Shown here one piece after another: positions 36,908 to 44,660 of a DNA stretch of 64,000 nt. Position 1 is the first letter of the stretch. The number at the start of each line of letters is the position of its first letter. The stretch spans positions 1 through 64,000 of the forward strand of contig BQJU01000029.1 of NCBI GenBank assembly GCA_021604865.1. The letters run 5' to 3'. Position numbers and translations under genes: made by a program. The notes under the pieces were generated by a model that saw nothing but the letters and a program-made list of their open reading frames with translations, was not told the origin of the DNA and did not search any database. This DNA comes from Saprospiraceae bacterium (GTDB lineage Bacteria > Bacteroidota > Bacteroidia > Chitinophagales > Saprospiraceae).

Positions 36908-38653
36908 CTATTTATCATAATCGATCGACTCCCATTTGCGTCGTCGATAGATCTTTCTGCGGCTACTATACCAATCCCTATCTTCTACCGATTGCCCTTG
37001 TTCAGCATCGTATATTTTATGGACAAACCAGTATCGTTTTTCATCATAGTTTTCATCATTTTCATAAAAATTGACCCGCATGCGAACCAACTCCTCTTCG
37101 CGATATTTGGCCAATGCCTTTACTCGACTGTCCTTTTTTTGTTGGAAGCGTTTGGCCATTAACAATTTATCAAAATAGGAAAGCCCTGCAATTTCATGGG
37201 CCACCTTTTTGACTTCCTGCCTAAAATCTGCTGCGGTTGCTCCAAACACATCATCTATCAATCCAATTTCTTTAGCCAAGGCCGTTCCCCAGGGCAGGCA
37301 TTGCTCCGTAAAATGGTTGGCCTTTTCCGTTCCTATTCTTTTTGGCAATAAATAAGTCCAATATTCCGAGCCATACAAACCCATATTTTTGGTATGTGGA
37401 TTTAAAACAATTCCATTTCTGGCCAGCACCTTATCACCTGCCAATGCAAAGGGCACTCCTCCCGCCCCGGCATTACCCTGCAAAGCGGCGACCATATAAT
37501 GATTGGGAGATTGAATGATTTCCAAAATCAGGTCATCAATGGCATTGATATTCGCCCAGGATTCATCAGCTGGGTTATCCGCATATTCAATGGTATTGAG
37601 GTGAATGCCATTTGACCATACATCTTCGCCGCCCATCAAAACAATGATTTTTATTGGCCTTTTTTTGGCTTCGATGATGGTTTCCCGCAAGCGGTTACAC
37701 TGATCCACGTTCATGGCACCATTGTAAAAATCGAAATAAATGAAGCCTACTTCTCCCTCCTGTTCGTACCTGATCTCCTGAAAAGTAGCCCCTGATTTTT
37801 GGTCAAAAGGACTCCTTTCATCACTTGGTATAACATCAGCATCTTGTCCCAAGGCCAAGGTTGCCGGCAATTTAATGGCCCCTTCCTGATTGGCTTTTAA
37901 ATGGGTTAGCCAAATAGCATTATCTGCTGTAGCAATACATATCGCCTGGTTTCTTTTTGCCAATATCTGTCCGGCATTTCCAGTTAAACGCTCCTCCAAA
38001 TGGCCTCCAAAGGCATAATATTCCTCGTCAAATAGTTGGATTAAAACACCTGGCTCACTATCGGCAGCCCTGATTTTTTTTAAAATATCAGCAGCAGCAT
38101 CTGTCCAGGAAAATTGGTAGTCGGATGGGCGGGTACTGCGGTTCCAGGTGCCTTTGATGTCGGGATTGGCATAATCCAATGGCGTTGGTTGGAAAGATTT
38201 ATGTTCAAATTTCTCTACGGCTTCTAGTAGGCTTTCCATAGCAGCCTGAGTAACTTCATGACGATACAGACAGGCCTTAGGGACTTTCCGCATGGGGAAA
38301 GTTCTAGATGCCCATATTGCTCCCGCATCCATTTTTTCGGTCGCCTGCAATAGGGTTACCCCCCATTCTTTTTCTTCCTTCAATATGGCCCAGTCTAAAG
38401 AGGAAGCTCCCCGATCGCCTTTGATCCCCGGATGAATGACCAGGCAAACATGATTTTTCCAGATGTTTTCAGGAATCTTCTTTTTCAGGAAAGGAGCAAT
38501 GATTAGCTCCGGTTGAAATTCCTCAACAGCATTTTCCATGACTACAGCATCAGTGGCGATCTGTACCCTAACCTGATGGTTCAAGCGATCGAGTTCTAAC
38601 CAAGCACGTTGCGCCAGGCCATTAAATGCCGTTGTTAGAAAAAGGATTTTCAT
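36908..38653 (-). CDS. hypX: HypX, CO-ligand synthesis from formyl-THF
   Basis: A 581-aa two-domain protein. The N-terminal half (~1-260) is a formyltransferase-like fold with the HypX signature HPGIKGDRGASSLDWAI (~93-109). The C-terminal half (~285-540) is a crotonase/enoyl-CoA-hydratase fold (GGEDVWSNGIHLN; GNAGAGGVPFALAGD; NPHTKNMGLYGSEYW). Known role of the family: it moves the formyl group of N10-formyl-THF to CoA and decarbonylates it, giving the CO ligand of the NiFe site under aerobic conditions. Its presence argues that this hydrogenase is assembled in air. 37 bp downstream of the DUF151 gene, so in the same transcript. Confidence 0.93.
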   Translation of the reverse strand: MKILFLTTAFNGLAQRAWLELDRLNHQVRVQIATDAVVMENAVEEFQPELIIAPFLKKKIPENIWKNHVCLVIHPGIKGDRGASSLDWAILKEEKEWGVTLLQATEKMDAGAIWASRTFPMRKVPKACLYRHEVTQAAMESLLEAVEKFEHKSFQPTPLDYANPDIKGTWNRSTRPSDYQFSWTDAAADILKKIRAADSEPGVLIQLFDEEYYAFGGHLEERLTGNAGQILAKRNQAICIATADNAIWLTHLKANQEGAIKLPATLALGQDADVIPSDERSPFDQKSGATFQEIRYEQEGEVGFIYFDFYNGAMNVDQCNRLRETIIEAKKRPIKIIVLMGGEDVWSNGIHLNTIEYADNPADESWANINAIDDLILEIIQSPNHYMVAALQGNAGAGGVPFALAGDKVLARNGIVLNPHTKNMGLYGSEYWTYLLPKRIGTEKANHFTEQCLPWGTALAKEIGLIDDVFGATAADFRQEVKKVAHEIAGLSYFDKLLMAKRFQQKKDSRVKALAKYREEELVRMRVNFYENDENYDEKRYWFVHKIYDAEQGQSVEDRDWYSSRRKIYRRRKWESIDYDK

Positions 38654-38690
38654 CTATACTGTTTGATTCTTTGACAGAAACGGGATTAAC

Positions 38691-39251
38691 TCATCCCTTC
38701 TTTTTCTCTATCGCATCCCGTATTTTCATAGCACTTTCATAATCCTCTTTGGCCAAAACCTGTTTGAGTAATTGTTCTAATTCTTCGAGGGAGTAATCCG
38801 CAAGATTGCCCCGTTTATTGGTGAAGGCTTTACTTGGACTATCCAAAACCACGCCAGCAGACTGCATGATTTCCTCTGTAGTGAAAATGGGGCAGCTAAA
38901 ACGAATCGCAATGGCAATGGCATCTGAAGAACGGGCATCAACTTTCAAAGTGGTGCCGTCTTGCTTTTCACCAATCAAAATGGCATGAAAAACACCACCT
39001 ACCATTTCCGAAATGACGACTTCTGACAATTTAATATCAGCGGCTTCAAGTGTATTTTTAAAAAGATCATGAGTCAACGGGCGGTTGGGGTGCATCCTTT
39101 CCAGTGCAACGGCAATTGCCTGTGCCTCAAAAGGGCCTATGATAATAGGGAGGCGGCGGAAGCCTTGTTGCTCCTCCAGAATAAGCGCATAATTGCCTTT
39201 GTGAGATTCACTATTGGCCAACGCGATGATATTTAGTTCAATTTTCTTCAT
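38691..39251 (-). CDS. Bifunctional nuclease (DUF151) with UVR tail
   Basis: A 186-aa protein with a DUF151/BFN domain (~1-135; RLPIIIGPFEAQAIAVALE, VDARSSDAIAIAIR) and a C-terminal UvrB/UvrC-type helical hairpin (LEQLLKQVLAKEDYESAMKIRDAIE, ~157-182). Family members have reported DNase/RNase activity, and the fused UVR motif is common in Bacteroidota. The gene overlaps the 79-aa gene by 14 nt, so it is translationally tied to the Ni permease unit. A role in hydrogenase biology is unknown; it may be a passenger. Confidence 0.88.
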   Translation of the reverse strand: MKKIELNIIALANSESHKGNYALILEEQQGFRRLPIIIGPFEAQAIAVALERMHPNRPLTHDLFKNTLEAADIKLSEVVISEMVGGVFHAILIGEKQDGTTLKVDARSSDAIAIAIRFSCPIFTTEEIMQSAGVVLDSPSKAFTNKRGNLADYSLEELEQLLKQVLAKEDYESAMKIRDAIEKKKG

Positions 39252-39474
39252 TGAGCTGAATATCCATTTTAATGAAATTGCATAATTCTTCTACATTTGA
39301 AAAAGGGGCGATCACCTGACCGCCTTGCAATAATTTAAATAATTTTTGCCCTTCAATTTCAACTGCATAATCCTTGTCAATAAAGACCATTTTTCCTTCA
39401 TGTTTGATCACTTTTATCTCAAAATGATTCAATGCAAATAGTAGAAAATCTTTAGGATCGTAGTCTTCCATCAT
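39238..39474 (-). CDS. Small hypothetical protein between Ni permease and DUF151 gene
   Basis: A ~78-aa acidic protein with no TM. The start is taken as the ATG overlapping the permease stop (TGATG at 39476-39472); a TTG start one codon earlier is possible. Pattern: helix, then beta strands (GKMVFIDKDYAVEIEGQKLFKLLQGGQVIAPF), then a helix. I do not recognise it. The tight overlaps on both sides suggest it is a real member of the operon. Confidence 0.7.
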   Translation of the reverse strand: MMEDYDPKDFLLFALNHFEIKVIKHEGKMVFIDKDYAVEIEGQKLFKLLQGGQVIAPFSNVEELCNFIKMDIQLNEEN

Positions 39475-40094
39475 CAAAACAAATTTTCAATCATGACAAA
39501 AGCGCCATATCCTATACAAAGCAAAGACGATAAGATAATCAACCGACCTTGTATATTTTGATCATTGGTAATTCTTTTTGAAAAAGGCAGGCTGAATATT
39601 CCTGCAGCCACCAACATCCCTACAACTGACCCAATGCCAAAAATCAGCAAATAAAGCATACTATTAAAGCTGCCCTGAATTTCTGTCATCACCAGCAATA
39701 TCATGGCTCCGCTACCGGCCAATCCATGTACCAAACCTACATTGTATGCCAAGTGATGACTGCTCTTGGCATCCATTAATTCCTGCGGTTTATGCCTTTT
39801 ATTATAATATTGAAACAGCCGGTACAAACCTAACAAAATGAGCATCAACCCAACAATAGCCTCAAAATAACCAAAATAACCATTCAAAAAATTGGCTTTA
39901 CCAATGATCATCAACAGACCAATTAAAAAAATGGTAGAGGTATGTCCCATGCCCCAATAAATACCGTCTTTTAGCGCCAGTGCTATTCTGTCCCGTTTTG
40001 AAACAATGTTTCCCACCGCTACTAAATGATCTGCTTCAAAAGCATGACCAAAACCTACAACAGCGGCAAAAAGCAGTGGAAAAGATGCATCCAT
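39474..40094 (-). CDS. Nickel permease, NiCoT/UreH-type
   Basis: A 206-aa integral membrane protein with about six TM helices. In helix I it has HAFEADHLVAV, the H-x4-D-H signature of NiCoT transporters and of the shorter UreH/SodT relatives; a second histidine cluster (SSHHLAYNVGLVHGLAGSG) lies in mid-protein. It probably brings Ni2+ into the cytoplasm for the hydrogenase centre. Position between the NHL gene and hypX, inside the hyp run, supports that substrate over Co2+ or others. Confidence 0.85.
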   Translation of the reverse strand: MDASFPLLFAAVVGFGHAFEADHLVAVGNIVSKRDRIALALKDGIYWGMGHTSTIFLIGLLMIIGKANFLNGYFGYFEAIVGLMLILLGLYRLFQYYNKRHKPQELMDAKSSHHLAYNVGLVHGLAGSGAMILLVMTEIQGSFNSMLYLLIFGIGSVVGMLVAAGIFSLPFSKRITNDQNIQGRLIILSSLLCIGYGAFVMIENLF

Positions 40095-40220
40095 AGTATT
40101 TTCGTTTTTGTTTGAATTTAGATTTTGGGATGCTCACCTCTCACTTTTCTTCTAGCCGACGAAGCCTCCTCCGATGGCCAAAACCTCTTGCGAATGAACA
40201 TGGTGTAGTCACCCCCATTC

Positions 40221-41324
40221 CTATATGTCCAAATGATTAATCACCACCCTATGATTGCCCGTATCGGCGACAACCATCGTTTTCCCCTCTATGCAGACTT
40301 GGAAAGGCCAGTACAGACTCCCTTCGGTACTCCAAATCGTATTTTTGTTTTCACTTCCTGTTTTAAAGTCGTCTTGTCCTAAAACATTATTGGCTTCTGT
40401 GTCGTGTTTTGTGGGGATCTTTTCAAACCAAAGGATTCTGCTACTGCCAGTATCTGCTACCCATAATCCGTTTTTATAAAAACAGGTATCGTAACACCAG
40501 TTCAGGGTATTGGCTTTGGGAAACCACCCAAACTGATTTTGTCCGTTGGCCTCAAAAGAAGGCTGTCCGATAATCACATCAGCTTTTTGGTGAAATGAAG
40601 TCTTCCAATCCTGCCACAGAAGCACCCGGTAATATTGAGTATCCGTTATGGCCATTTGCCCATTAGGGCTGACTTTTACAGAGTAGGGCCAAATAGGACC
40701 ATTATGATCGTAATCCCGCTCATCAAATGCAGGTTTGCCAATGACTTGATCGGCCGCAGCAAAATTTTCGGTAGGGATATTTTCATAATACAAGACCCTA
40801 CGGTTGCCGGTATCTGCAATCCAGAGCTGTTTGCCATCGGAGAAAACACCATAACACCAGTTTAGTGACTGGGCTGAAGGCGCATGGCTAATGCCTTTAA
40901 TATTTGGATCGTTACTTTCAAAATCCGGTTGTCCCACAACGATGTCAGCAGCTTGGCCGTCTTTTGTAGGCATATTCTGCCAAATCAATACCCGGTGGTT
41001 CCAGGCATCGGCCACGATGAGTTTTTCTCCATCCGACCATATCCCTGAGGGATAAAACAAACTCGATGCACTGACTTTTCCACTTGCATTCCTTCCCGTT
41101 TCTTCCTTTCCGGTTTGCCCTAAAACCACATCGGCTTTTTGAAGCTCGGTACGAGGCAATTCATTCCAGATGAACAAACGGTTTTGTGCAGTGTCGGCTA
41201 CAAATAATTTATTCTTTACCAAAAAAACACCTCTTGGAGCAAGCAAGGGGCTGTCTTCCGCTCCTTTAAATAATTGGATTTTGGTAATGATCTTTTTTAG
41301 CGAACCATTTTTTGTTTTATTCAT
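40221..41324 (-). CDS. NHL-repeat beta-propeller protein of the hydrogenase locus
   Basis: A 367-aa protein with no signal peptide, so cytosolic. It has about six NHL-type repeats of the form LFVADTAQNRLFIW / LIVADAWNHRVLIW / LWIADTGNRRVLYY / MAITDTQYYRVLLW, with VxGQ(P)-F spacers. It fills a whole propeller. NHL proteins are recurrent companions of group 1h-type hydrogenase genes (from memory of those loci) but have no proven role; docking of enzyme or electron carrier is plausible. The ATG lies 1 bp after the globin stop, so they are co-translated. Confidence 0.88.
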   Translation of the reverse strand: MNKTKNGSLKKIITKIQLFKGAEDSPLLAPRGVFLVKNKLFVADTAQNRLFIWNELPRTELQKADVVLGQTGKEETGRNASGKVSASSLFYPSGIWSDGEKLIVADAWNHRVLIWQNMPTKDGQAADIVVGQPDFESNDPNIKGISHAPSAQSLNWCYGVFSDGKQLWIADTGNRRVLYYENIPTENFAAADQVIGKPAFDERDYDHNGPIWPYSVKVSPNGQMAITDTQYYRVLLWQDWKTSFHQKADVIIGQPSFEANGQNQFGWFPKANTLNWCYDTCFYKNGLWVADTGSSRILWFEKIPTKHDTEANNVLGQDDFKTGSENKNTIWSTEGSLYWPFQVCIEGKTMVVADTGNHRVVINHLDI

Positions 41325-41325
41325 G

Positions 41326-41733
41326 CTAATTGTTGAGTTCTAACCTCATTCTTTCCAGGTTATCAATTTTCATTTTTATAATGGTTGCAATAGACAAAGC
41401 AGTACCTTTGGCTTGTTTTGCTTTTTCTCCTTCAAACAATTCGTCTACTGTCTCATTAAAAAGTACAAGCCAACGCTCAAAATGTGCCTCCTCCAATCGG
41501 TGCTCAAGGTGCAAATCCAAATGAATTTCCAATGCATTGTTTTTGTATTTGCCCGCTTGAAATAAAACACTTTCCCAAAAGTCAAAAAGAATGGGCAAAT
41601 GTTTGGGTAAATCAATCTTAGCCACCTCTAAAAATATCGGAGCTAGTAAGGCATCATCCAGCAATTTCCCATAAAAAACATGCACCAATTTTTCTATCTC
41701 GGGTCGAGATTGTATGTCCTGTTTTTTCTCCAT
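41326..41733 (-). CDS. Group III truncated haemoglobin
   Basis: Start taken at MEKKQDIQSRPEIEKLV (41733); 12 more codons are open but overlap hypE by 29 nt. A 135-aa 2/2 globin: VHVFYGKLLDDALLAPIF (helices A/B), LPKHLPILFDFWESVLFQAGKY (C-E region with FW), HLDLHLEHRLEEAHFERWLVLF (proximal-His region; E-x-HFxRW is typical of group III). It binds O2/CO/NO through haem. It sits between hypE and the NHL gene with 1-8 bp gaps, so it is made together with the hydrogenase machinery. Possible O2 buffering or sensing near the enzyme; inference. Confidence 0.88.
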   Translation of the reverse strand: MEKKQDIQSRPEIEKLVHVFYGKLLDDALLAPIFLEVAKIDLPKHLPILFDFWESVLFQAGKYKNNALEIHLDLHLEHRLEEAHFERWLVLFNETVDELFEGEKAKQAKGTALSIATIIKMKIDNLERMRLELNN

Positions 41734-41740
41734 TTTTTCT

Positions 41741-42778
41741 TTAACATATCCTTGGCAGCTGTTCACCAACCAACATATTCACCACCCTTTTGCCACCAAT
41801 ACCGCTGGTTAAAATAACTTGCCGGGGGTGTGTTTCCACCATTTCACCAATAATAGAAGCATTCTGACAATGCGTTAATGATTTTATTTTTTTCAAAAAT
41901 TCATCGGCTACATCGCCGTCTACAATGGCCAAAAATATACCCTCATTGGCTACATAAAGCGGATCAAGTCCCAATATTTCACAAGCGCCATACACCTGTT
42001 CATCAACAGGAATATGTTTTTGGTTGATATCAATACCTAATCTGCTGTCTCTGGCAATTTCAGTCAACACCGTACCGACACCACCTCTGGTCGGGTCTCG
42101 GAGTAAATGAATATCATGGCCAAAATCGTCAAGCAATGTTTTTACGATGTGATTTAAATTCCGGGAGTCGCTTTCTATGGTTGTTTCAAATTCCAGTCCT
42201 TCCCTCACCGACATAATTGCGATGCCATGGGTGGCCAGATTATCGCTAACGATGATTTTATCACCGGCTTTTACATGGGCAATATCGATAGCTGCCTTTG
42301 GGTGAAGGGCCCCTAGGCCTGTGGTATTGATAAATATTTTATCGCCTTTACCCCGCTCTACTACTTTGGTATCTCCCGTTACGACCTGTACCCCTGCCTG
42401 ATCGCAGGCAAATTTTATCGCCACCAGAATGTCCCAAAATTCTTTCATGGTCAAACCTTCTTCGATGATAAACCCCAAAGAGAGGTATTGTGGAATGGCT
42501 CCGCACATCGCTAGATCATTCACCGTGCCATTAACGGCAAGCTCTCCGATATTACCACCAGGAAAAAAGATGGGTGATATCACAAAGCTATCCGTCGTAA
42601 AAGCCGTTTTTCCATTCAGATTCAAAGTAGCGCCGTCATGCCGCTTATCCAGTACCTCATTTTTCAATAAATCAAAAACCCCACTATCTAATAGTCGGTT
42701 GGTCAATAGCCCTCCACTGCCATGTCCCAATGTGATGACCTCAAAATCCAATTTTGGCATGGGACATTGGAGTTGCAT
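41741..42778 (-). CDS. hypE: HypE, carbamoyl-dehydratase for CN ligand synthesis
   Basis: Start taken at MQLQCPMPKLDFEVITLGHGSGG (42778); an upstream ATG at 42814 adds 12 lysine-rich residues and is possible. A ~345-aa PurM/AIRS-fold enzyme with GHGSGG near the start, FTTDSFVISP and LRDPTRGGVGTVLTEIA. It ends in PRIC: the C-terminal Cys receives the carbamoyl group from HypF, which is dehydrated to thiocyanate and passed to iron on HypCD. All signature parts are intact. 65-100 bp downstream of hypD. Confidence 0.96.
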   Translation of the reverse strand: MQLQCPMPKLDFEVITLGHGSGGLLTNRLLDSGVFDLLKNEVLDKRHDGATLNLNGKTAFTTDSFVISPIFFPGGNIGELAVNGTVNDLAMCGAIPQYLSLGFIIEEGLTMKEFWDILVAIKFACDQAGVQVVTGDTKVVERGKGDKIFINTTGLGALHPKAAIDIAHVKAGDKIIVSDNLATHGIAIMSVREGLEFETTIESDSRNLNHIVKTLLDDFGHDIHLLRDPTRGGVGTVLTEIARDSRLGIDINQKHIPVDEQVYGACEILGLDPLYVANEGIFLAIVDGDVADEFLKKIKSLTHCQNASIIGEMVETHPRQVILTSGIGGKRVVNMLVGEQLPRIC

Positions 42779-42879
42779 TTTTATTTTTTTCTCTTTATGG
42801 CTTTTAACCTCCATGTAATACCGTTTTTTGTGTGTTCTGATTTACTGGGTTTGTGTGTGTGTTTTACCTGGTTGGGCAA

Positions 42880-43995
42880 TCACAAAGCTTGCTCCTCTTC
42901 TATTTTTTCCAACATGCCCGAAAAATGGTAATAGGCTGCACAAGCCCCTTCAGAACTCACCATAGGTGCACCAATTGGGCTTTCCGGTTTGCATTTTTTG
43001 CCGAAGTGCTGGCACTCAAAAGGTTTTTTAATGCCTTTCATGATTTCACCTGCTATACATTCCTGATTTTCCGGTGCTTCCGGAATATTGACATTAAATT
43101 TTCTCTTGGCATCGAATTCGGCATATTTTTCCTTGACTTCATATCCACTCATTGGTATGACTTCCATACCTCGCCATAGCCGATCAGTTACCTCAAACAC
43201 TTCATAAATGGTATCCTGTGCCATCGGATTGCCTTCTTCCTTGACCATTCTGGAATATTGGTTTTCTACCTTGGCTTCTCCATTTTCCAATTGACGGACC
43301 GTCATTAAAATGCCCTGCAACAAATCAATCGGCTCAAAACCCGTTACAACAACAGGAACCTTAAATCGCTCTACCAAGGGGTAGTACTCCAGGGTACCCA
43401 TAATGGTACAAACATGACCGGCTGCCAAAAAAGCCTGAATATGACTTTCATCATCTTCCATCACGGCCTCTATCGCAGGGGGGACCAATACATGAGATGC
43501 CAGAATGGAATAATTCTTTAATCCAAGCCGATGGGCATGCACCACGGACAGGGCGTTTGCCGGAGCAGTGGTCTCAAAACCAACGGCAAAAAAAACGACC
43601 TGTTTGTCGGGGTTTTGCTGGGCTATCTTAACCGCCTCTAATGGGGAATATAAAATCCGCATATCTGCGCCATTGGCCTTGGCTTCCAATAAACTTTTTT
43701 CAGAACCGGGCACTCGCAACATATCTCCAAAAGAACAGAGAATAACCCCTTTTTCTTCAGCCAGATAAACGGCTTTGTCGATCAAATTTAATGGAGTCAC
43801 ACATACCGGACAGCCCGGCCCATGTACCATATTGATCTCCTTTGGCAACATATTGAGGATGCCGTTTTTAACCAAACTATGGGTTTGACCACCACAGACT
43901 TCCATGATCGTCCAGGGTTGGGTTACCGTTTTTTTTATTTCTTCCAAATAGCGTTGCGCTACTTCTGGATCTCTGTATTCTGTTAGGAATTTCAT
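42880..43995 (-). CDS. hypD: HypD, Fe-CN-CO scaffold
   Basis: A 371-aa protein with the conserved CGGQTHSL (redox/cyanide site, ~34-41), [10 protein letters not shown] (~65-75), [10 protein letters not shown] (~135-144), and C-terminal cysteines for a [4Fe-4S] cluster ([30 protein letters not shown]). With HypC it forms the scaffold on which Fe(CN)2CO is built. Starts 163 bp after hypC; that gap holds a 12-bp tandem repeat and a palindrome. Confidence 0.97.
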   Translation of the reverse strand: MKFLTEYRDPEVAQRYLEEIKKTVTQPWTIMEVCGGQTHSLVKNGILNMLPKEINMVHGPGCPVCVTPLNLIDKAVYLAEEKGVILCSFGDMLRVPGSEKSLLEAKANGADMRILYSPLEAVKIAQQNPDKQVVFFAVGFETTAPANALSVVHAHRLGLKNYSILASHVLVPPAIEAVMEDDESHIQAFLAAGHVCTIMGTLEYYPLVERFKVPVVVTGFEPIDLLQGILMTVRQLENGEAKVENQYSRMVKEEGNPMAQDTIYEVFEVTDRLWRGMEVIPMSGYEVKEKYAEFDAKRKFNVNIPEAPENQECIAGEIMKGIKKPFECQHFGKKCKPESPIGAPMVSSEGACAAYYHFSGMLEKIEEEQAL

Positions 43996-44095
43996 GGTTT
44001 ATTTTTTTATGGGAAGGAATGTGGTGATCTCTTTTGATCATTTTACTTGTTTTTTTCATCGATACGCCCATTTTTTTTCATTTTTCACCTTCCTT

Positions 44096-44143
44096 GTCAT
44101 CGGGCTTGTCATGGGGCTTGCCATCGGGCTTGTCATCGGGCAA
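44096..44143. repeat. 12-bp tandem repeat (four units)
   Basis: Four units of the form CTTGTCATCGGG / CTTGTCATGGGG / CTTGCCATCGGG / CTTGTCATCGGG directly abut the family C palindrome downstream of hypC and upstream of hypD. Confidence 0.75.
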
Positions 44144-44161
44144 CCACAAGGGTTGCCCCTA
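44139..44161. terminator. Family C palindrome at the hypC stop
   Basis: GGGCAACC-ACAA-GGGTTGCCCC; on the minus strand it starts at the hypC TAG. No T-run follows, so it is more likely a 3'-end-protecting stem or REP element than a strong terminator. Same word as at 18226-18248. Confidence 0.5.
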
Positions 44162-44443
44162 CCTGTATTCTTCTTTATCCGGCAAAAATTCCGAAATATT
44201 CAACTCTTCTTCCACCTCCCCCATCTCTTCCAAATACCTGAAGGTTTTTTTGGCCTCTTCCTCATCCACGATGCTGATGGCTACACCTACATGCACCAAT
44301 ACATAGTCCCCTTCTTTGGCTTGGGGTACCATTTCCAGACTGGCCTCTTTTACGATACCACCAAAAGTAACCTTCGCCATCCTTACTAATCCATCGTATT
44401 TACTTTCAATGGATTTGATTTTACCGGGAATTGCTAGACACAT
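44159..44443 (-). CDS. hypC: HypC/HupF-type maturation chaperone
   Basis: A 94-aa protein beginning MCLAIPGKI; Cys2 is the iron-binding residue of the family. A small OB-like barrel (VRMAKVTFGGIVKEASLEMV; GDYVLVHVGVAISIVDEEEA) with a C-terminal acidic extension somewhat longer than the usual ~80 aa. It carries the Fe(CN)2CO group from HypD to the large subunit. Separated from hypF by a 193-bp gap holding MITE copy 3. Confidence 0.96.
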   Translation of the reverse strand: MCLAIPGKIKSIESKYDGLVRMAKVTFGGIVKEASLEMVPQAKEGDYVLVHVGVAISIVDEEEAKKTFRYLEEMGEVEEELNISEFLPDKEEYR

Positions 44444-44497
44444 GTTTTTTATGATTGAGGGTTGAATCAGAACTTAGCTTTCAACCATGTTGTGAAT

Positions 44498-44660
44498 AGA
44501 GTTGTTTCGCAGGGATAGGGCGATGGGAAAAACGAGAGGTTTTTTTTTCCAATTGTAGCCTTTATTGAGGCGGATAGCATCGCTACCCAAGGAGAAAAAG
44601 GCGAAAAGTGGGCAAAAAAGATCCGTTTTAACCTTGTCATGCCCCCTGCGAAACAACTCT
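44498..44660 (-). mobile_element. MITE-like element, family A, copy 3, in the hyp operon
   Basis: 163 bp, inverted relative to the other two copies, with ends AGAGTTGTTTCGCAGGG and CCCTGCGAAACAACTCT. Inserted at the 3' end of hypF: the last seven residues (RVVSQGA) and the stop of HypF are read from it. It lies between hypF and hypC inside the presumed transcript. Confidence 0.88.

Noticed and set aside
38691-39251. Hydrogenase-specific endonuclease
   Set aside because: DUF151 proteins with UVR tails are common in Bacteroidota genomes without hydrogenases, so a specific role cannot be claimed from position alone.
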